Assembly: GCA_910577225.1 (NCBI GenBank)
Contig: CAJTMV010000016.1
Location: 21,986 to 85,985, forward strand
Origin: an uncultured Eubacterium sp.
Lineage (GTDB): Bacteria > Bacillota > Clostridia > Lachnospirales > Lachnospiraceae
Direction of reading: 5' to 3'
DNA: 64,000 bases
Shown here piece after piece: positions 33,620 through 41,791 of this stretch. The stretch's first letter is position 1, and each line of letters begins with the position of its first letter. Below the pieces are notes generated by a model. That model was not told the DNA's origin. It saw only the letters and a list, made by a program, of their open reading frames with translations, and made no database searches. Made by a program: the position numbers and the translations under genes.

Positions 33620-34138
33620 ATGCAGGTACAATATAGAAAATTAACGGAAAAAGATCTGGATACGTTTATAGAATTAAGAATCCGTCAGCTGCGGGAAGAA
33701 GGAGCGACTGAGGATATGGATTTAAAACCTGCTTTGTCGGACTATTATCAGAGACATATGGCAGATGGTACGTTTGTATCCTGGCTGGCTGTTTGCGGGG
33801 ATCAGATCGTAGGTACAAGCGGGATGTCATTTGTTGAGAAACCGCCGCATTTTGGATGTGAGAGCGGCAAAACAGGACTGCTTTCCAGTATGTATACTGC
33901 TCCGGATTATCGCAGACAAAAGATTGCGTCAGAGCTGTTGGCGCGGGTGGTAAATGAGGCGAAAAAATATGGCTGCGGCAGTGTCTGGATTACGGCCTCA
34001 GATATGGGCGTAAAGCTGTATTCGCATTTTGGTTTTGTGAAAAACAATCATTTTATGCAGTACAAATTACAGGATGAATCAGAAAACGGCAGCGGGGACG
34101 ACGCAGGACAGGGACAGACACAAGAAGATGCTTTATGA
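33620..34138 (+). CDS. GNAT family N-acetyltransferase
   Basis: A 172-residue acetyl-CoA-dependent acyltransferase. The acetyl-CoA loop is visible as TAPDYRRQKIASELL (R/QxxGxG/A-like, the usual Gly replaced), with LRIRQLREEGATEDMDL at the N-terminus and KLYSHFGFVKNNHFMQY near the end, all usual in small GNATs. The ribosome binding site is GGAGGGAAGGA. Its last residues and stop lie within the first copy of the 39-bp tandem repeat, and the methyltransferase frame opens inside it. The substrate is unknown. Confidence 0.85.
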   Translation: MQVQYRKLTEKDLDTFIELRIRQLREEGATEDMDLKPALSDYYQRHMADGTFVSWLAVCGDQIVGTSGMSFVEKPPHFGCESGKTGLLSSMYTAPDYRRQKIASELLARVVNEAKKYGCGSVWITASDMGVKLYSHFGFVKNNHFMQYKLQDESENGSGDDAGQGQTQEDAL

Positions 34139-35747
34139 CAGAACGAACAGGGACAGACACAAGAAGATGCTTTATGACAGAACGAACAGGGACAGACAGA
34201 ACACGACGCCTTCTGTCAGAACTAACAAAGACAAACTGATTACGATGCTTTCTGAATGTATAATAAAAGGGCCGGATTTGAATGGAGGATGCTGCCGGGA
34301 CGCAGATTTTGAAAGGCTGTGTCAGAGGGTGTCAGACATCATACAATCAGAGACGTATGGGTTTTGGTTTGCGGGCAAAGAAGATGCGATTGCGCAGGCA
34401 GACAGTCCGCCGGATCAGAAGCTGTATCCCTGCAGATCAGAAAGTGCCGGCTGGGACAGTACGGACAATCTTTATCTGGAAGGAGATAATCTGACGATAC
34501 TAAAACTGCTGCAGGAACCGTATCAGGGAAAAATAAAAATGATTTATATCGATCCGCCATACAATACCGGTTCGGACGCGTTTGTTTATGCAGATGATTT
34601 TACGATGGATAAGGAGCGGTACGAGCAGTATGATTCCGTGCAGAGAAAACATGCCGGATGGTGTTGTATGATGTATCCAAGGCTCCTGCTCGCGGAAAAT
34701 CTTTTAACGGAAGACGGTATGATTTTTCTATCGATCGATGATCATGAATATGCCAATTTAAAACAAATATGCGACGAAATATTTGGAGAACACAATTATT
34801 TCGGTACGTTTATCGTAAATTCCGCGCCAAATGCAAGAGATTACGGGCATATCGGAAAAATGCATGAGTATTGTCTGTTTTACGCGAAAAACAGTTCCCG
34901 GACAAAGACCAATCTGCTGGAGGATACGAAGAAACAATTTCGGTTTACCGATGAGAAAGGCGGATTTAATATCCATCCGCTTTATAACAGCAATGAGGCG
35001 TTTCATAGCAAAAACCGTCCAAATCTGTATTATCCGTTTTATCTGTATCCGGATGAGCCGGCCGGTTTGGACGGTTTTTACCGGATCGGACTGGAAAAAA
35101 AGGAACGCAGCGTGGAACTATATCCGCCAAAATCATTAAAAAACGGCGTGCAGTTTGTATGGCGGTGGGGCAAAGAAAAAGCGAAGCAGTATTTAAACGA
35201 AGAGATTATCGGCTATCAGATGGGCGAAGGACAGTATCGGATTGTACAAAAGATGCGCCATAATAAGAAAATGATACGCAGTCTTTTAACCGATAAAAAA
35301 TATGCAAGCAGGAGGGGAACGAAAGAAGCAGAGGAGTTATTTGGCGCAAAGATTTTTACGTTCCCAAAGCCTCTGGCGCTTTTGTCAGATCTGTGCCGGA
35401 CAGCGACAGACAAAGAGGATGTTGTTCTGGACTTTTTTTCCGGTTCAGCGACGACAGCGCATGCAGTCATGCTCTTAAACGCAAAGGATGGGGGACGCCG
35501 AAAGTTTATTATGGTACAAAGGCCCGAGCAGACCGATGTTTGCAGCGCGGCATACAAGGCAGGATATCGGGATATTTGTGAAATCGGCAAAGAGCGTATC
35601 CGGCGCGCCGCCAGAAAGATACGACAGGAAGAGCCGGGGGCAGCGTTTGACAGCGGATTCCGCGTCTATAAGCTGGGAGAACCTTTGGAGCAGGCGCCTT
35701 TGGATGAGCGGCGTATGGGATCAGAGAAAAAGGAAGGAGGAGCATAA
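34074..35747 (+). CDS. Site-specific DNA adenine methyltransferase, type III Mod-like, orphan
   Basis: N6-adenine methyltransferase of the beta class. From about residue 130 the order is LYLEGDNLTILKLLQ, MIYIDPPYNTGSD (catalytic motif IV DPPY), a central target-recognition region, then VVLDFFSGSATTAHAVM (SAM-binding motif I). This order and length match Mod subunits of type III restriction systems, yet no res helicase/nuclease gene follows. The start is uncertain: the frame opens at ATG 34074 inside the GNAT gene, passes through the 39-bp repeat (which codes for repeated RDRHKKMLYDRTN), and has other ATGs at 34128, 34167 and 34245, none with a good ribosome binding site. Family alignment begins near residue 60, which favours 34245 or a start by coupling. 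Confidence 0.85.
   Translation: MNQKTAAGTTQDRDRHKKMLYDRTNRDRHKKMLYDRTNRDRQNTTPSVRTNKDKLITMLSECIIKGPDLNGGCCRDADFERLCQRVSDIIQSETYGFWFAGKEDAIAQADSPPDQKLYPCRSESAGWDSTDNLYLEGDNLTILKLLQEPYQGKIKMIYIDPPYNTGSDAFVYADDFTMDKERYEQYDSVQRKHAGWCCMMYPRLLLAENLLTEDGMIFLSIDDHEYANLKQICDEIFGEHNYFGTFIVNSAPNARDYGHIGKMHEYCLFYAKNSSRTKTNLLEDTKKQFRFTDEKGGFNIHPLYNSNEAFHSKNRPNLYYPFYLYPDEPAGLDGFYRIGLEKKERSVELYPPKSLKNGVQFVWRWGKEKAKQYLNEEIIGYQMGEGQYRIVQKMRHNKKMIRSLLTDKKYASRRGTKEAEELFGAKIFTFPKPLALLSDLCRTATDKEDVVLDFFSGSATTAHAVMLLNAKDGGRRKFIMVQRPEQTDVCSAAYKAGYRDICEIGKERIRRAARKIRQEEPGAAFDSGFRVYKLGEPLEQAPLDERRMGSEKKEGGA
34111..34199 (+). repeat. 39-bp tandem repeat across the GNAT/methyltransferase overlap
   Basis: Two full copies (34111-34149 and 34150-34188) and the start of a third begin GGGACAGACACAAGAAGATG and end AACGAACA. 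Because 39 is a multiple of three, copy number would change protein length in the methyltransferase frame by 13 residues per copy without a frameshift. The GNAT stop codon (34136-34138) lies in copy 1. Confidence 0.9.
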
Positions 35748-35795
35748 GAAAATTTTATGCACGGCAATGGCGCGTAATTTTTTCTTTAAAAAGTT

Positions 35796-35999
35796 ATGAG
35801 AAAGTTAGGAATATTTCTTTGCTGCCTGTCGTTTGGGATACTGGCAATTGTTATTGGAATGGCTGGTATGGCGCAACAGCTGGATATGTTAAAAGGATCG
35901 TACTGTACTTCTTTGTATGCTTATGTGAACTGGATGCAGTGGGGGTGCGTAGGAATTATTTTTTGTGTGGGATTATATTGCTGCATCGAGGGTAAATAA
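35796..35999 (+). CDS. Small membrane protein of unknown function
   Basis: A 67-residue protein with two predicted membrane segments (about 4-25 and 46-63) and four cysteines, of which the GLYCCIEGK end is notable. No Shine-Dalgarno sequence stands out before ATG 35796. No family is recognised. It ends just before a fragment of a Nudix box, so it may belong to a decayed stretch. Confidence 0.45.
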   Translation: MRKLGIFLCCLSFGILAIVIGMAGMAQQLDMLKGSYCTSLYAYVNWMQWGCVGIIFCVGLYCCIEGK

Positions 36000-36001
36000 T
36001 C

Positions 36002-36061
36002 AGGAATGCTATTAGAGAAGTATTAGAGGAAACCGGTCTGGAAACGCAATGTCTACAGCAG
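36002..36061 (+). pseudogene. Remnant of a Nudix hydrolase (Nudix box fragment)
   Basis: In the frame of the following MATE gene the bases 36008-36049 read AIREVLEETGLETQ, the central part of a Nudix box (REVxEExGL). The glycine and the first part of the box are missing, and no Nudix domain lies around it. This is a leftover of a lost gene, fused in frame to the region before the MATE start. Confidence 0.5.
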
Positions 36062-36100
36062 AACAAGTCTGAACGGAAACAGACAGATCAGGGGGCGGCA

Positions 36101-37546
36101 GTGAAAACGTCAGAAAGACAAAAGCCGGCAGGACAAAAAGGTACGTCTATACAGATAACCAGTATGCAGAAGCTCACGCGCAAACAGCAGGCAATACTGG
36201 TTGTAAGGCTTAGCATTCCTGCGATTCTGGCTGAAATCAGTTCTATTATCATGCAGTATATTGATGCGGCAATGGTGGGCAGTCTGGGTGCGGACGCGTC
36301 TGCAGCAATCGGACTGGTCGCCAGTTCGTCGTGGCTTTTGGGAGGCCTTTGTGTTTCTGCAGTTACAGGCTTTTCGGTTCAGGCTGCGCAGTTTTTTGGA
36401 GCTGGAAAGACAGACAGGGCACGGGAAGTATTTTGCCAGTCGCTTGTTATGGCGATTGTTTTCGGCGTGCTGTTGTCAGTGACCGGCATACTGGTCAGTC
36501 CGCATCTGCCGGTGTGGCTGGGAGGGGAAGCTGCCATTTGTGAGAAAGCGTCGCGTTATTTTTGGATATTCTCCTGCGCGCTGCCTGCAACGCAGCTTCG
36601 ACAGCTGGCCGGGGGAATGCTGCAGTGCAGCGGCGATATGAAAACGCCTGGTATGCTCAATATTGCAATGTGTATCCTGAATGTAGCGTTTAACTTTCTT
36701 TTGATTTTTCCGACAAGGGAAATCGGGATCTTTGGAACGCGTGTTACATGGTTTGGAGCAGGTCTTGGCGTGGCCGGGGCAGCGCTTGGGACAGCGCTTT
36801 CGGAGGTTGTGACTGCGCTGCTTATGCTGGCTGGAGCATGTATGAGATTTCTGCCTTCTTTTGACATCCATAAAGAAGCCTGGAGGCCGGATCCGATTTA
36901 TTATCGCAATGCAGCCTATATATCTGTTCCGGTCGCGCTTGAGCATATCGTTTTATGCGGTGCACAGGTGGCGCTGACGCATATTATTGCGCCACTGGGT
37001 ACGGTGGCGATTGCGGCAAATGCACTGGCAGTTACGGCAGAGAGTCTGTGCTATATGCCAGGATACGGGATCGGCTCAGCGGCGACAACGCTGGTAGGGC
37101 AGAGTATAGGGGCCGGCAGACACGACCTTGCGAAAAGCTATGCCTGGCTTTCCGTTATGCTGGGCGTTGGTCTGATGACGGTTACCGGAGTGCTGATGTT
37201 TCTTTTTTCACCTGTTTTGTTCTGCATGCTGACGCCAGATACCAGCGTGCAGGCACTGGGCGTGCAGGTACTTCGCATCGAGGCGTTTGCGGAACCGCTT
37301 TTTGCGGCGTCGATTGTAGTAGCAGGTGCGTTGCGCGGCGCTGGCGATACAAGAGTCCCGGGGATTTTGAATCTGATCAGTATGTGGGGAGTCCGGATTA
37401 CCGCAGCCAGTCTGCTGGCGCCGGTGACAGGATTATATGGCGTCTGGCTGGCCATGTGCGGAGAGCTGTGCGTGCGGGGGATGTTGTTTTTATTCAGGCT
37501 AAAGAGAGGCAAGTGGCTGCAGCAGAATTTTTGCGGAAAAAAATAG
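36101..37546 (+). CDS. MATE family efflux transporter (second copy)
   Basis: A 481-residue exporter with about 12 membrane segments. The first half has LRLSIPAILAEISSIIMQYIDAAMVG-like features (seen as RLSIPAILAEISSIIMQYID) and the second half ALAVTAESLCYMPGYGIGSA. The frame opens at GTG 36101 behind GGGGGCGG and carries an extra polar leader of about 30 residues before MQKLTRKQQAILVVRLS. The leader may come from the decayed Nudix gene, and a start at ATG 36164 would remove it. It differs clearly from the MATE protein at 29952. The terminator at 37676 closes the unit. Confidence 0.88.
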   Translation: MKTSERQKPAGQKGTSIQITSMQKLTRKQQAILVVRLSIPAILAEISSIIMQYIDAAMVGSLGADASAAIGLVASSSWLLGGLCVSAVTGFSVQAAQFFGAGKTDRAREVFCQSLVMAIVFGVLLSVTGILVSPHLPVWLGGEAAICEKASRYFWIFSCALPATQLRQLAGGMLQCSGDMKTPGMLNIAMCILNVAFNFLLIFPTREIGIFGTRVTWFGAGLGVAGAALGTALSEVVTALLMLAGACMRFLPSFDIHKEAWRPDPIYYRNAAYISVPVALEHIVLCGAQVALTHIIAPLGTVAIAANALAVTAESLCYMPGYGIGSAATTLVGQSIGAGRHDLAKSYAWLSVMLGVGLMTVTGVLMFLFSPVLFCMLTPDTSVQALGVQVLRIEAFAEPLFAASIVVAGALRGAGDTRVPGILNLISMWGVRITAASLLAPVTGLYGVWLAMCGELCVRGMLFLFRLKRGKWLQQNFCGKK

Positions 37547-37675
37547 CATGTTTGGCGTGCATGTCAGGGAAAAGAAGTTCTGAAAGAGGAGGGCAGCGAA
37601 ACGAATTTGCGTGGCAGACGTTCACGATTGTTCTGGATGGTAGCTAATAGGATATAGAGGAAGATCGTATATAAC

Positions 37676-37726
37676 AAAAGCGTGAAAACACAATTGTGCA
37701 GATACAGATGTGTTTTCACGCTTTTT
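37676..37726 (+). terminator. Intrinsic terminator after the second MATE gene
   Basis: AAAAGCGTGAAAACACA and TGTGTTTTCACGCTTTTT form a 16-17-bp perfect stem with a 16-base loop and T-run. Confidence 0.9.
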
Positions 37727-37847
37727 GATATAAAATATGAAATGCAATTTGTAAATACGCTCTTTTAGAAAAAAATTAACGCTTTCTATTTCTATGAATT
37801 CTTCAGGAAAATATCGAAAGAAAACATAACTATAAATTCTACATAAA

Positions 37848-37895
37848 AATACTTAAAGATAACATTACTATATACAAATGTTATCTTTAAGTATT
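37848..37895. repeat. Long palindrome A (18-bp arms)
   Basis: AATACTTAAAGATAACAT and its exact complement flank the 12-base loop TACTATATACAA. Its core, read on the - strand, is AACATTTGTATATAGTAATGTT, nearly the same as palindrome B. With little T-run it is not a normal terminator. Confidence 0.8.
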
Positions 37896-38156
37896 CTATA
37901 CCATTCTTTCTTTTTTTGCAATACGAATCTAAAAATTGGCAAAAATTACTGCTTCTATGCTGTTTTTGTCTCCAATATCTGGTAATTATCAACAAAAATC
38001 TTTAGAATCAGCAAGACACGATCCATAGAAATCCGAACAGGAAGAGGAAAACAATATCCATGCCTTTGAACTGGAATAAAAATACAAAAGTGCCGCTTTT
38101 TTTAGCGTATACCGCTATTTCAGCCTCTTTCAATGATTTGTCCTGTTTTTGTAATA

Positions 38157-38184
38157 CATAACATTTGTATATAGAAATGTTATG
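38157..38184. repeat. Palindrome B, inverted copy of the core of palindrome A
   Basis: CATAACATTT / AAATGTTATG around the loop GTATATAG. The core AACATTTGTATATAGAAATGTT matches the reverse strand of palindrome A with a single difference. It lies 72 bases upstream of the XRE regulator start and could be its operator. Confidence 0.75.
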
Positions 38185-38255
38185 CAGATCATCTGTAGTT
38201 TATCTGTGGTTTATATGTTTGAAACATACATGTAATGAGATAGATGGAGGAAAAT

Positions 38256-38588
38256 ATGCAGGAGATTGACTATGGAAAAACGGGAATGAGAATCCGCCAG
38301 GTGAGGAAAGCAAAGGGATGGTCACAGGATGAGCTTTCAAAAAAGTGCGGGATCAGTATGTCGTTTTTAGGGCATATCGAGCGCGGGACACGGATTATGA
38401 GTCTGGATACGTTTGCCCGTATATGCGGTGCATTGGGCGTTGGCGCAGATGAATTGTTATGGGGGATTGCGCATCCGTCGGATTCTTTGCGGGAAATGTG
38501 GAATCCGTCAGAAGAAAGAAGTGCCGACAGTTATTCTATATATATCAAAATTATGCAGTCTGTGGCGGAGATTATGAATGAGGCATAA
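38256..38588 (+). CDS. XRE family transcriptional regulator
   Basis: A 110-residue repressor-like protein. Residues 10-65 are a Cro/C1-type helix-turn-helix: GMRIRQVRKAKGWSQDELSK, then CGISMSFLGHIERGTR and SLDTFARICGALGVGADELL. Start ATG 38256 follows TGGAGG at 38245-38250; the ATG at 38244 overlaps that site and is less likely. It overlaps the first glycosyltransferase gene by 11 bp, so it is the first gene of the polysaccharide operon and probably controls it. The palindromes upstream are plausible binding sites. Confidence 0.88.
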   Translation: MQEIDYGKTGMRIRQVRKAKGWSQDELSKKCGISMSFLGHIERGTRIMSLDTFARICGALGVGADELLWGIAHPSDSLREMWNPSEERSADSYSIYIKIMQSVAEIMNEA

Positions 38589-39768
38589 GTGTGCAGGGAC
38601 AGAAAAAAAGAAAGTGTTAATGCTGGCATCCGTGGCTTCGATGATCGATCAGTTCAATATGCCTAACATTCGGCTGCTGCAGGAGATGGGGTATGAGGTC
38701 CATGTGGCATGTAATTATAAAGAAGGAAATACATGCGATGAAAGGCGGCTGCGTGAACTGCAAAAATTATTGCGTCAGATGCATGTGGTGCAGCATCCGT
38801 GGGATTGTCCCAGAAAGATCTGCCCGATTGGAAGATGTATCAGAGCGTACCGTCAGCTGCGAAGATTAACTGACAGGTACGAATACGACTGGATCCATTG
38901 TCATTCCCCAATTGGCGGTGTATTAACCAGGCTGGCGGCACACAAAAAGAAGATTCGGATTATTTACACGGCCCATGGGTTTCATTTTTACCGGGGAGCT
39001 CCATGGAAGAACTGGATGCTGTATTTTCCAGTGGAAAAGCTGCTTTCCCGCTGGACAGATGTTCTTCTCACCATAAATAAAGAAGACTATCTGTTTGCAA
39101 AAGCACATTTTCATGCAGGCAGTATCCGGTATCTTCCCGGAATCGGCATCGATACCGGGCGGTTTCGGGATTATCGCCCGAAGATGTCCAAAGAGGAGTT
39201 TGGCAGAAAATACCGGATACCAAAAGATGCAAAAATTCTGTTGTCAGTAGGGGAATTAAGCGTAAGAAAAAATCATCGTCTGGTCATATCGCTTTTGCCG
39301 AAGCTGGATGGTAGTGTGTACTATTTGATATGCGGGCAGGGAGCGCAGCAGAAACGTCTGGTTCAGCTTGCATTAAGACGCGGCGTATTCGAACGCGTGC
39401 GCTTTTTAGGGTATCAGGAGGATGTACGGGAATTTTATGCACATGCGGATATTTTTGTACTGCCTTCGCTGCAGGAAGGCTTACCGGCGGCATTGATGGA
39501 AGCGATGGCCTGCGGACTGCCCTGTATCGTTTCGGATATTCGGGGAAATCGGGAACTGGCCGGGCGGGCGTCATGCCTGCTGCCAGGAGGTATGCGGATG
39601 GGACGGCGGCAGATTTTAAAATTTCAGGAAACGGTCAGGAAGCTGTTGGAAAGCGAATCATACAGGCAGTCCTGCATAAGGCAGAATCTGGAAAACATGC
39701 CGGGGTACGACTGGTCGGTTGTCAAAAAGAGGATGCAGAGTATTTATATGCAGATGGATGATTCATAG
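38578..39768 (+). CDS. Glycosyltransferase family 4 (capsule/exopolysaccharide type)
   Basis: A 396-residue GT-B retaining glycosyltransferase. The N-terminal half has ASVASMIDQFNMPNIRLLQEMGYEVHVACNY, given here by its start ASVASMIDQF and HCHSPIGGVLTRLAA, RIIYTAHGFHFYRGAP. The nucleotide-sugar half has LLSVGELSVRKNHRLVI, FLGYQEDVREFYAHADIFVLPS and EGLPAALMEAMACGLP (the EX7E motif). This close family is common in Gram-positive capsule loci and often transfers GalNAc or Glc at an early step. It overlaps the regulator gene. Confidence 0.9.
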   Translation: MRHKCAGTEKKKVLMLASVASMIDQFNMPNIRLLQEMGYEVHVACNYKEGNTCDERRLRELQKLLRQMHVVQHPWDCPRKICPIGRCIRAYRQLRRLTDRYEYDWIHCHSPIGGVLTRLAAHKKKIRIIYTAHGFHFYRGAPWKNWMLYFPVEKLLSRWTDVLLTINKEDYLFAKAHFHAGSIRYLPGIGIDTGRFRDYRPKMSKEEFGRKYRIPKDAKILLSVGELSVRKNHRLVISLLPKLDGSVYYLICGQGAQQKRLVQLALRRGVFERVRFLGYQEDVREFYAHADIFVLPSLQEGLPAALMEAMACGLPCIVSDIRGNRELAGRASCLLPGGMRMGRRQILKFQETVRKLLESESYRQSCIRQNLENMPGYDWSVVKKRMQSIYMQMDDS

Positions 39769-39842
39769 ATGGTTCTTTGTAGTGTGACGGTTGCCATATA
39801 TTCCAGATGCCTGACCGTAACAGTGATGTGACGAGGTGCAGA

Positions 39843-40691
39843 ATGCCGGTTATTTCAGTACTTATGGGTATTTATAATGAGAAAAAAGCGAATGCCATGC
39901 TGGCAATCGATTCGATATTGCGCCAGACATTTCAGGACTTTGAGTTTGTGATCTGCGATGACGGGTCGAACGAAGCGTTTTATCGATGGCTTGTTTCCTA
40001 CTGTAAAAAAGATGCACGTATCTTATTGCTGCGCAACAAAAAGAATCAGGGGCTGTCTGTGGCGCTGAACAGGTGTCTTAGGCATTCGTCTGGTAGGTTT
40101 CTGGCGCGGATGGACGCGGATGATATCTCCATGCCGGGGCGGCTTGAGATACAGGCGTCGTTTTTGCAAAAGCACAGAGAATATGCGCTGGTGGGCAGCT
40201 ATGTGCAGATGATGGATGAACAGGGTATCTGGGGCGGGCGCAGGGTAGAAAAACAGCCGTCTGCGGGATCTTTTTTATGGACGTCCCCATTTGTGCATCC
40301 GGCGGTTATGTTCCGGCGGGAAGTCCTGGAGGCTGTGCATGGGTATTGTGAAGCGCCATGGGCTGTACGGGTGGAAGATTATGAACTGTTTATGCGGCTG
40401 TACGCGGCCGGATATTCTGGGTATAACATACCAAAAGCGCTGCTGCAGTATCGGGAAGATCGCGATGCTTATGGCAGAAGAACCTATCGTTACAGAATCC
40501 ATGAATCTTTCGTACGCCGCAAAGGGTTTAAAGAATTAGGGATATTAAAAGGAAACCGGCGCTATGTATGGAAGCCGCTTGCGGCAGGACTGGTTCCGTC
40601 AAAGCTCATGCGTCTGCTGCACAGAGGCAGGTACCGGACAAGGCCCGGCGGAACATCAGAATACAGGAGAGACGGAGGATGTAAGGGTTGA
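39843..40691 (+). CDS. Glycosyltransferase family 2
   Basis: A GT-A inverting enzyme of 282 residues, starting at ATG 39843 (MPVISVLMGIYNEK) behind GAGGTG; an ATG at 39807 lacks a site. Motifs are SVLMGIYNEK, FEFVICDDGSNE, FLARMDADDISMPGRLE (the DxD) and WAVRVEDYELFMRL (the ED catalytic pair). It probably adds one sugar to a growing lipid-linked oligosaccharide in the cytosol. The next gene starts with TTG overlapping its stop (TTGA). Confidence 0.9.
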   Translation: MPVISVLMGIYNEKKANAMLAIDSILRQTFQDFEFVICDDGSNEAFYRWLVSYCKKDARILLLRNKKNQGLSVALNRCLRHSSGRFLARMDADDISMPGRLEIQASFLQKHREYALVGSYVQMMDEQGIWGGRRVEKQPSAGSFLWTSPFVHPAVMFRREVLEAVHGYCEAPWAVRVEDYELFMRLYAAGYSGYNIPKALLQYREDRDAYGRRTYRYRIHESFVRRKGFKELGILKGNRRYVWKPLAAGLVPSKLMRLLHRGRYRTRPGGTSEYRRDGGCKG

Positions 40692-41791
40692 GAATCTTAT
40701 ATTTTGCACCGTTATATTATGACGATATGAAGCAGCGGCCGCAGCAGATCGCAGAGTGTCTCTCTGCAAGGCATGAGGTCTTTTATGTAGAACCGACGAT
40801 TAGCCTGATCCGCTGGCTGCTTTTGGGAGGAAGGCCTTTTTGGGGAGGCAGGAAAAGGATGGGCCGTCAGCTGCACATTCTGCGCCTTAACGGAGCGCTT
40901 ACGTTCCATAAAAGTATAGAAATCCTGGATGTGGCAGGTATCAACAACCTGTCGGAATGGCTGCAGATAAAAAAACTGGCAGACAGCTGTGATGTGATAT
41001 GGACCGGTTATTCTGGCTGGTATACGCTGATACGGCATTTTAAGGACAAGCCTGTGATCTGGGATAAGATGGATGAGGAAGATCTGCTCGTACAGTCTCG
41101 TTTATTAAAAAAGACGTTAAGGCGCGATAAAAAGAAGCTGATGGAACGCGCAGACGGTACGGTCGTAACGAGCAGAATTTTTTATAAGGAAATGAAAAAA
41201 CATGGGAAGCAGACGTATCTGGTTGCGAACGCGGTGTCCGCATCTTTTTCCGGCGGCAGGGCAGCGTTTGGACCGATCGGGAGGGTAAAAGTATTTGGCT
41301 ATATCGGGACGATCGCAGAGTGGTTTGACATGTCTGTAATTCAGATACTGCTGGAATCCGACGAGTCCTATGAGGTGGTGCTGGCAGGGCGAAATTATAT
41401 GGAGAAGCTGTCGCATCCGCGGCTGCATTACCTTGGGATAAAAAAGAACAGCGAGCTGCCGGGACTGATCAGCCAAATGGATGTCTGCCTGTACAATTTC
41501 AAACAGACAAGGCTGCTGGATACCGTCAATCCGGTAAAAATATACGAGTATCTGTCCATGAATAAACCGGTACTGGCGGTAAACAGCAGAGAAACGCGCC
41601 GCCTTGCAAACTATGTTACGCTGTACGATACGCCGGATGAAATAAAAAAACTGGCTGCAGGAAAATGGAAGAGGCCGTTTGAGAACAAAAAAGAGCTGGA
41701 TGCATTTGTAGCAGAAAACTGCTGGCAGAAACGGGCAGAAACGATTGAGGGAATACTGGCACAGGTGAGAAAGGATTTTAAAGGCAGATGA
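40688..41791 (+). CDS. Glycosyltransferase, GT-B fold
   Basis: A 367-residue protein with the start MRILYFAPLYYDDMKQRPQQ, then DVIWTGYSGWY, VIWDKMDEEDLL, GTVVTSRIFYKEM and FGYIGTIAEWFDM, and near the C-terminus VKIYEYLSMNKPVLA, the family-1/4 donor-binding block. This set is typical of the glycosyltransferases that begin by reading a teichuronic-acid or rhamnan-like chain (TuaH-like). The start is a TTG overlapping the previous stop, with GGAGG and AAGGG upstream. The acceptor and donor are unknown. Confidence 0.82.
   Translation: MRILYFAPLYYDDMKQRPQQIAECLSARHEVFYVEPTISLIRWLLLGGRPFWGGRKRMGRQLHILRLNGALTFHKSIEILDVAGINNLSEWLQIKKLADSCDVIWTGYSGWYTLIRHFKDKPVIWDKMDEEDLLVQSRLLKKTLRRDKKKLMERADGTVVTSRIFYKEMKKHGKQTYLVANAVSASFSGGRAAFGPIGRVKVFGYIGTIAEWFDMSVIQILLESDESYEVVLAGRNYMEKLSHPRLHYLGIKKNSELPGLISQMDVCLYNFKQTRLLDTVNPVKIYEYLSMNKPVLAVNSRETRRLANYVTLYDTPDEIKKLAAGKWKRPFENKKELDAFVAENCWQKRAETIEGILAQVRKDFKGR

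Larger units (their letters stand above)
37727..38243. other. AT-rich gap ahead of the polysaccharide locus
   Basis: About 520 bases with no supported gene on the + strand. On the - strand 38150-38012 reads openly as KSLKEAEIAVYAKKSGTFVF and on to a hydrophobic end and stop, possibly the tail of a lost gene but without a start or ribosome binding site. The gap is flanked by the two related palindromes listed next. A perfect 15-bp palindrome TATGTTTGAAACATA (38214-38228) sits 28 bases before the regulator start. The promoter of the polysaccharide operon should be here; the best guess is TTTTTG-N16-TATATA at about 38146-38173. Confidence 0.4.

Noticed and set aside
35748..36100. A res (restriction) gene after the methyltransferase
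   Set aside because: The region holds only a small membrane protein and a Nudix fragment; no helicase motif is present.
37792..37995. Small - strand frame in the AT-rich gap
   Set aside because: Its content is low-complexity (K, F, Y, I rich), it covers palindrome A, and it has no family resemblance or ribosome binding site.
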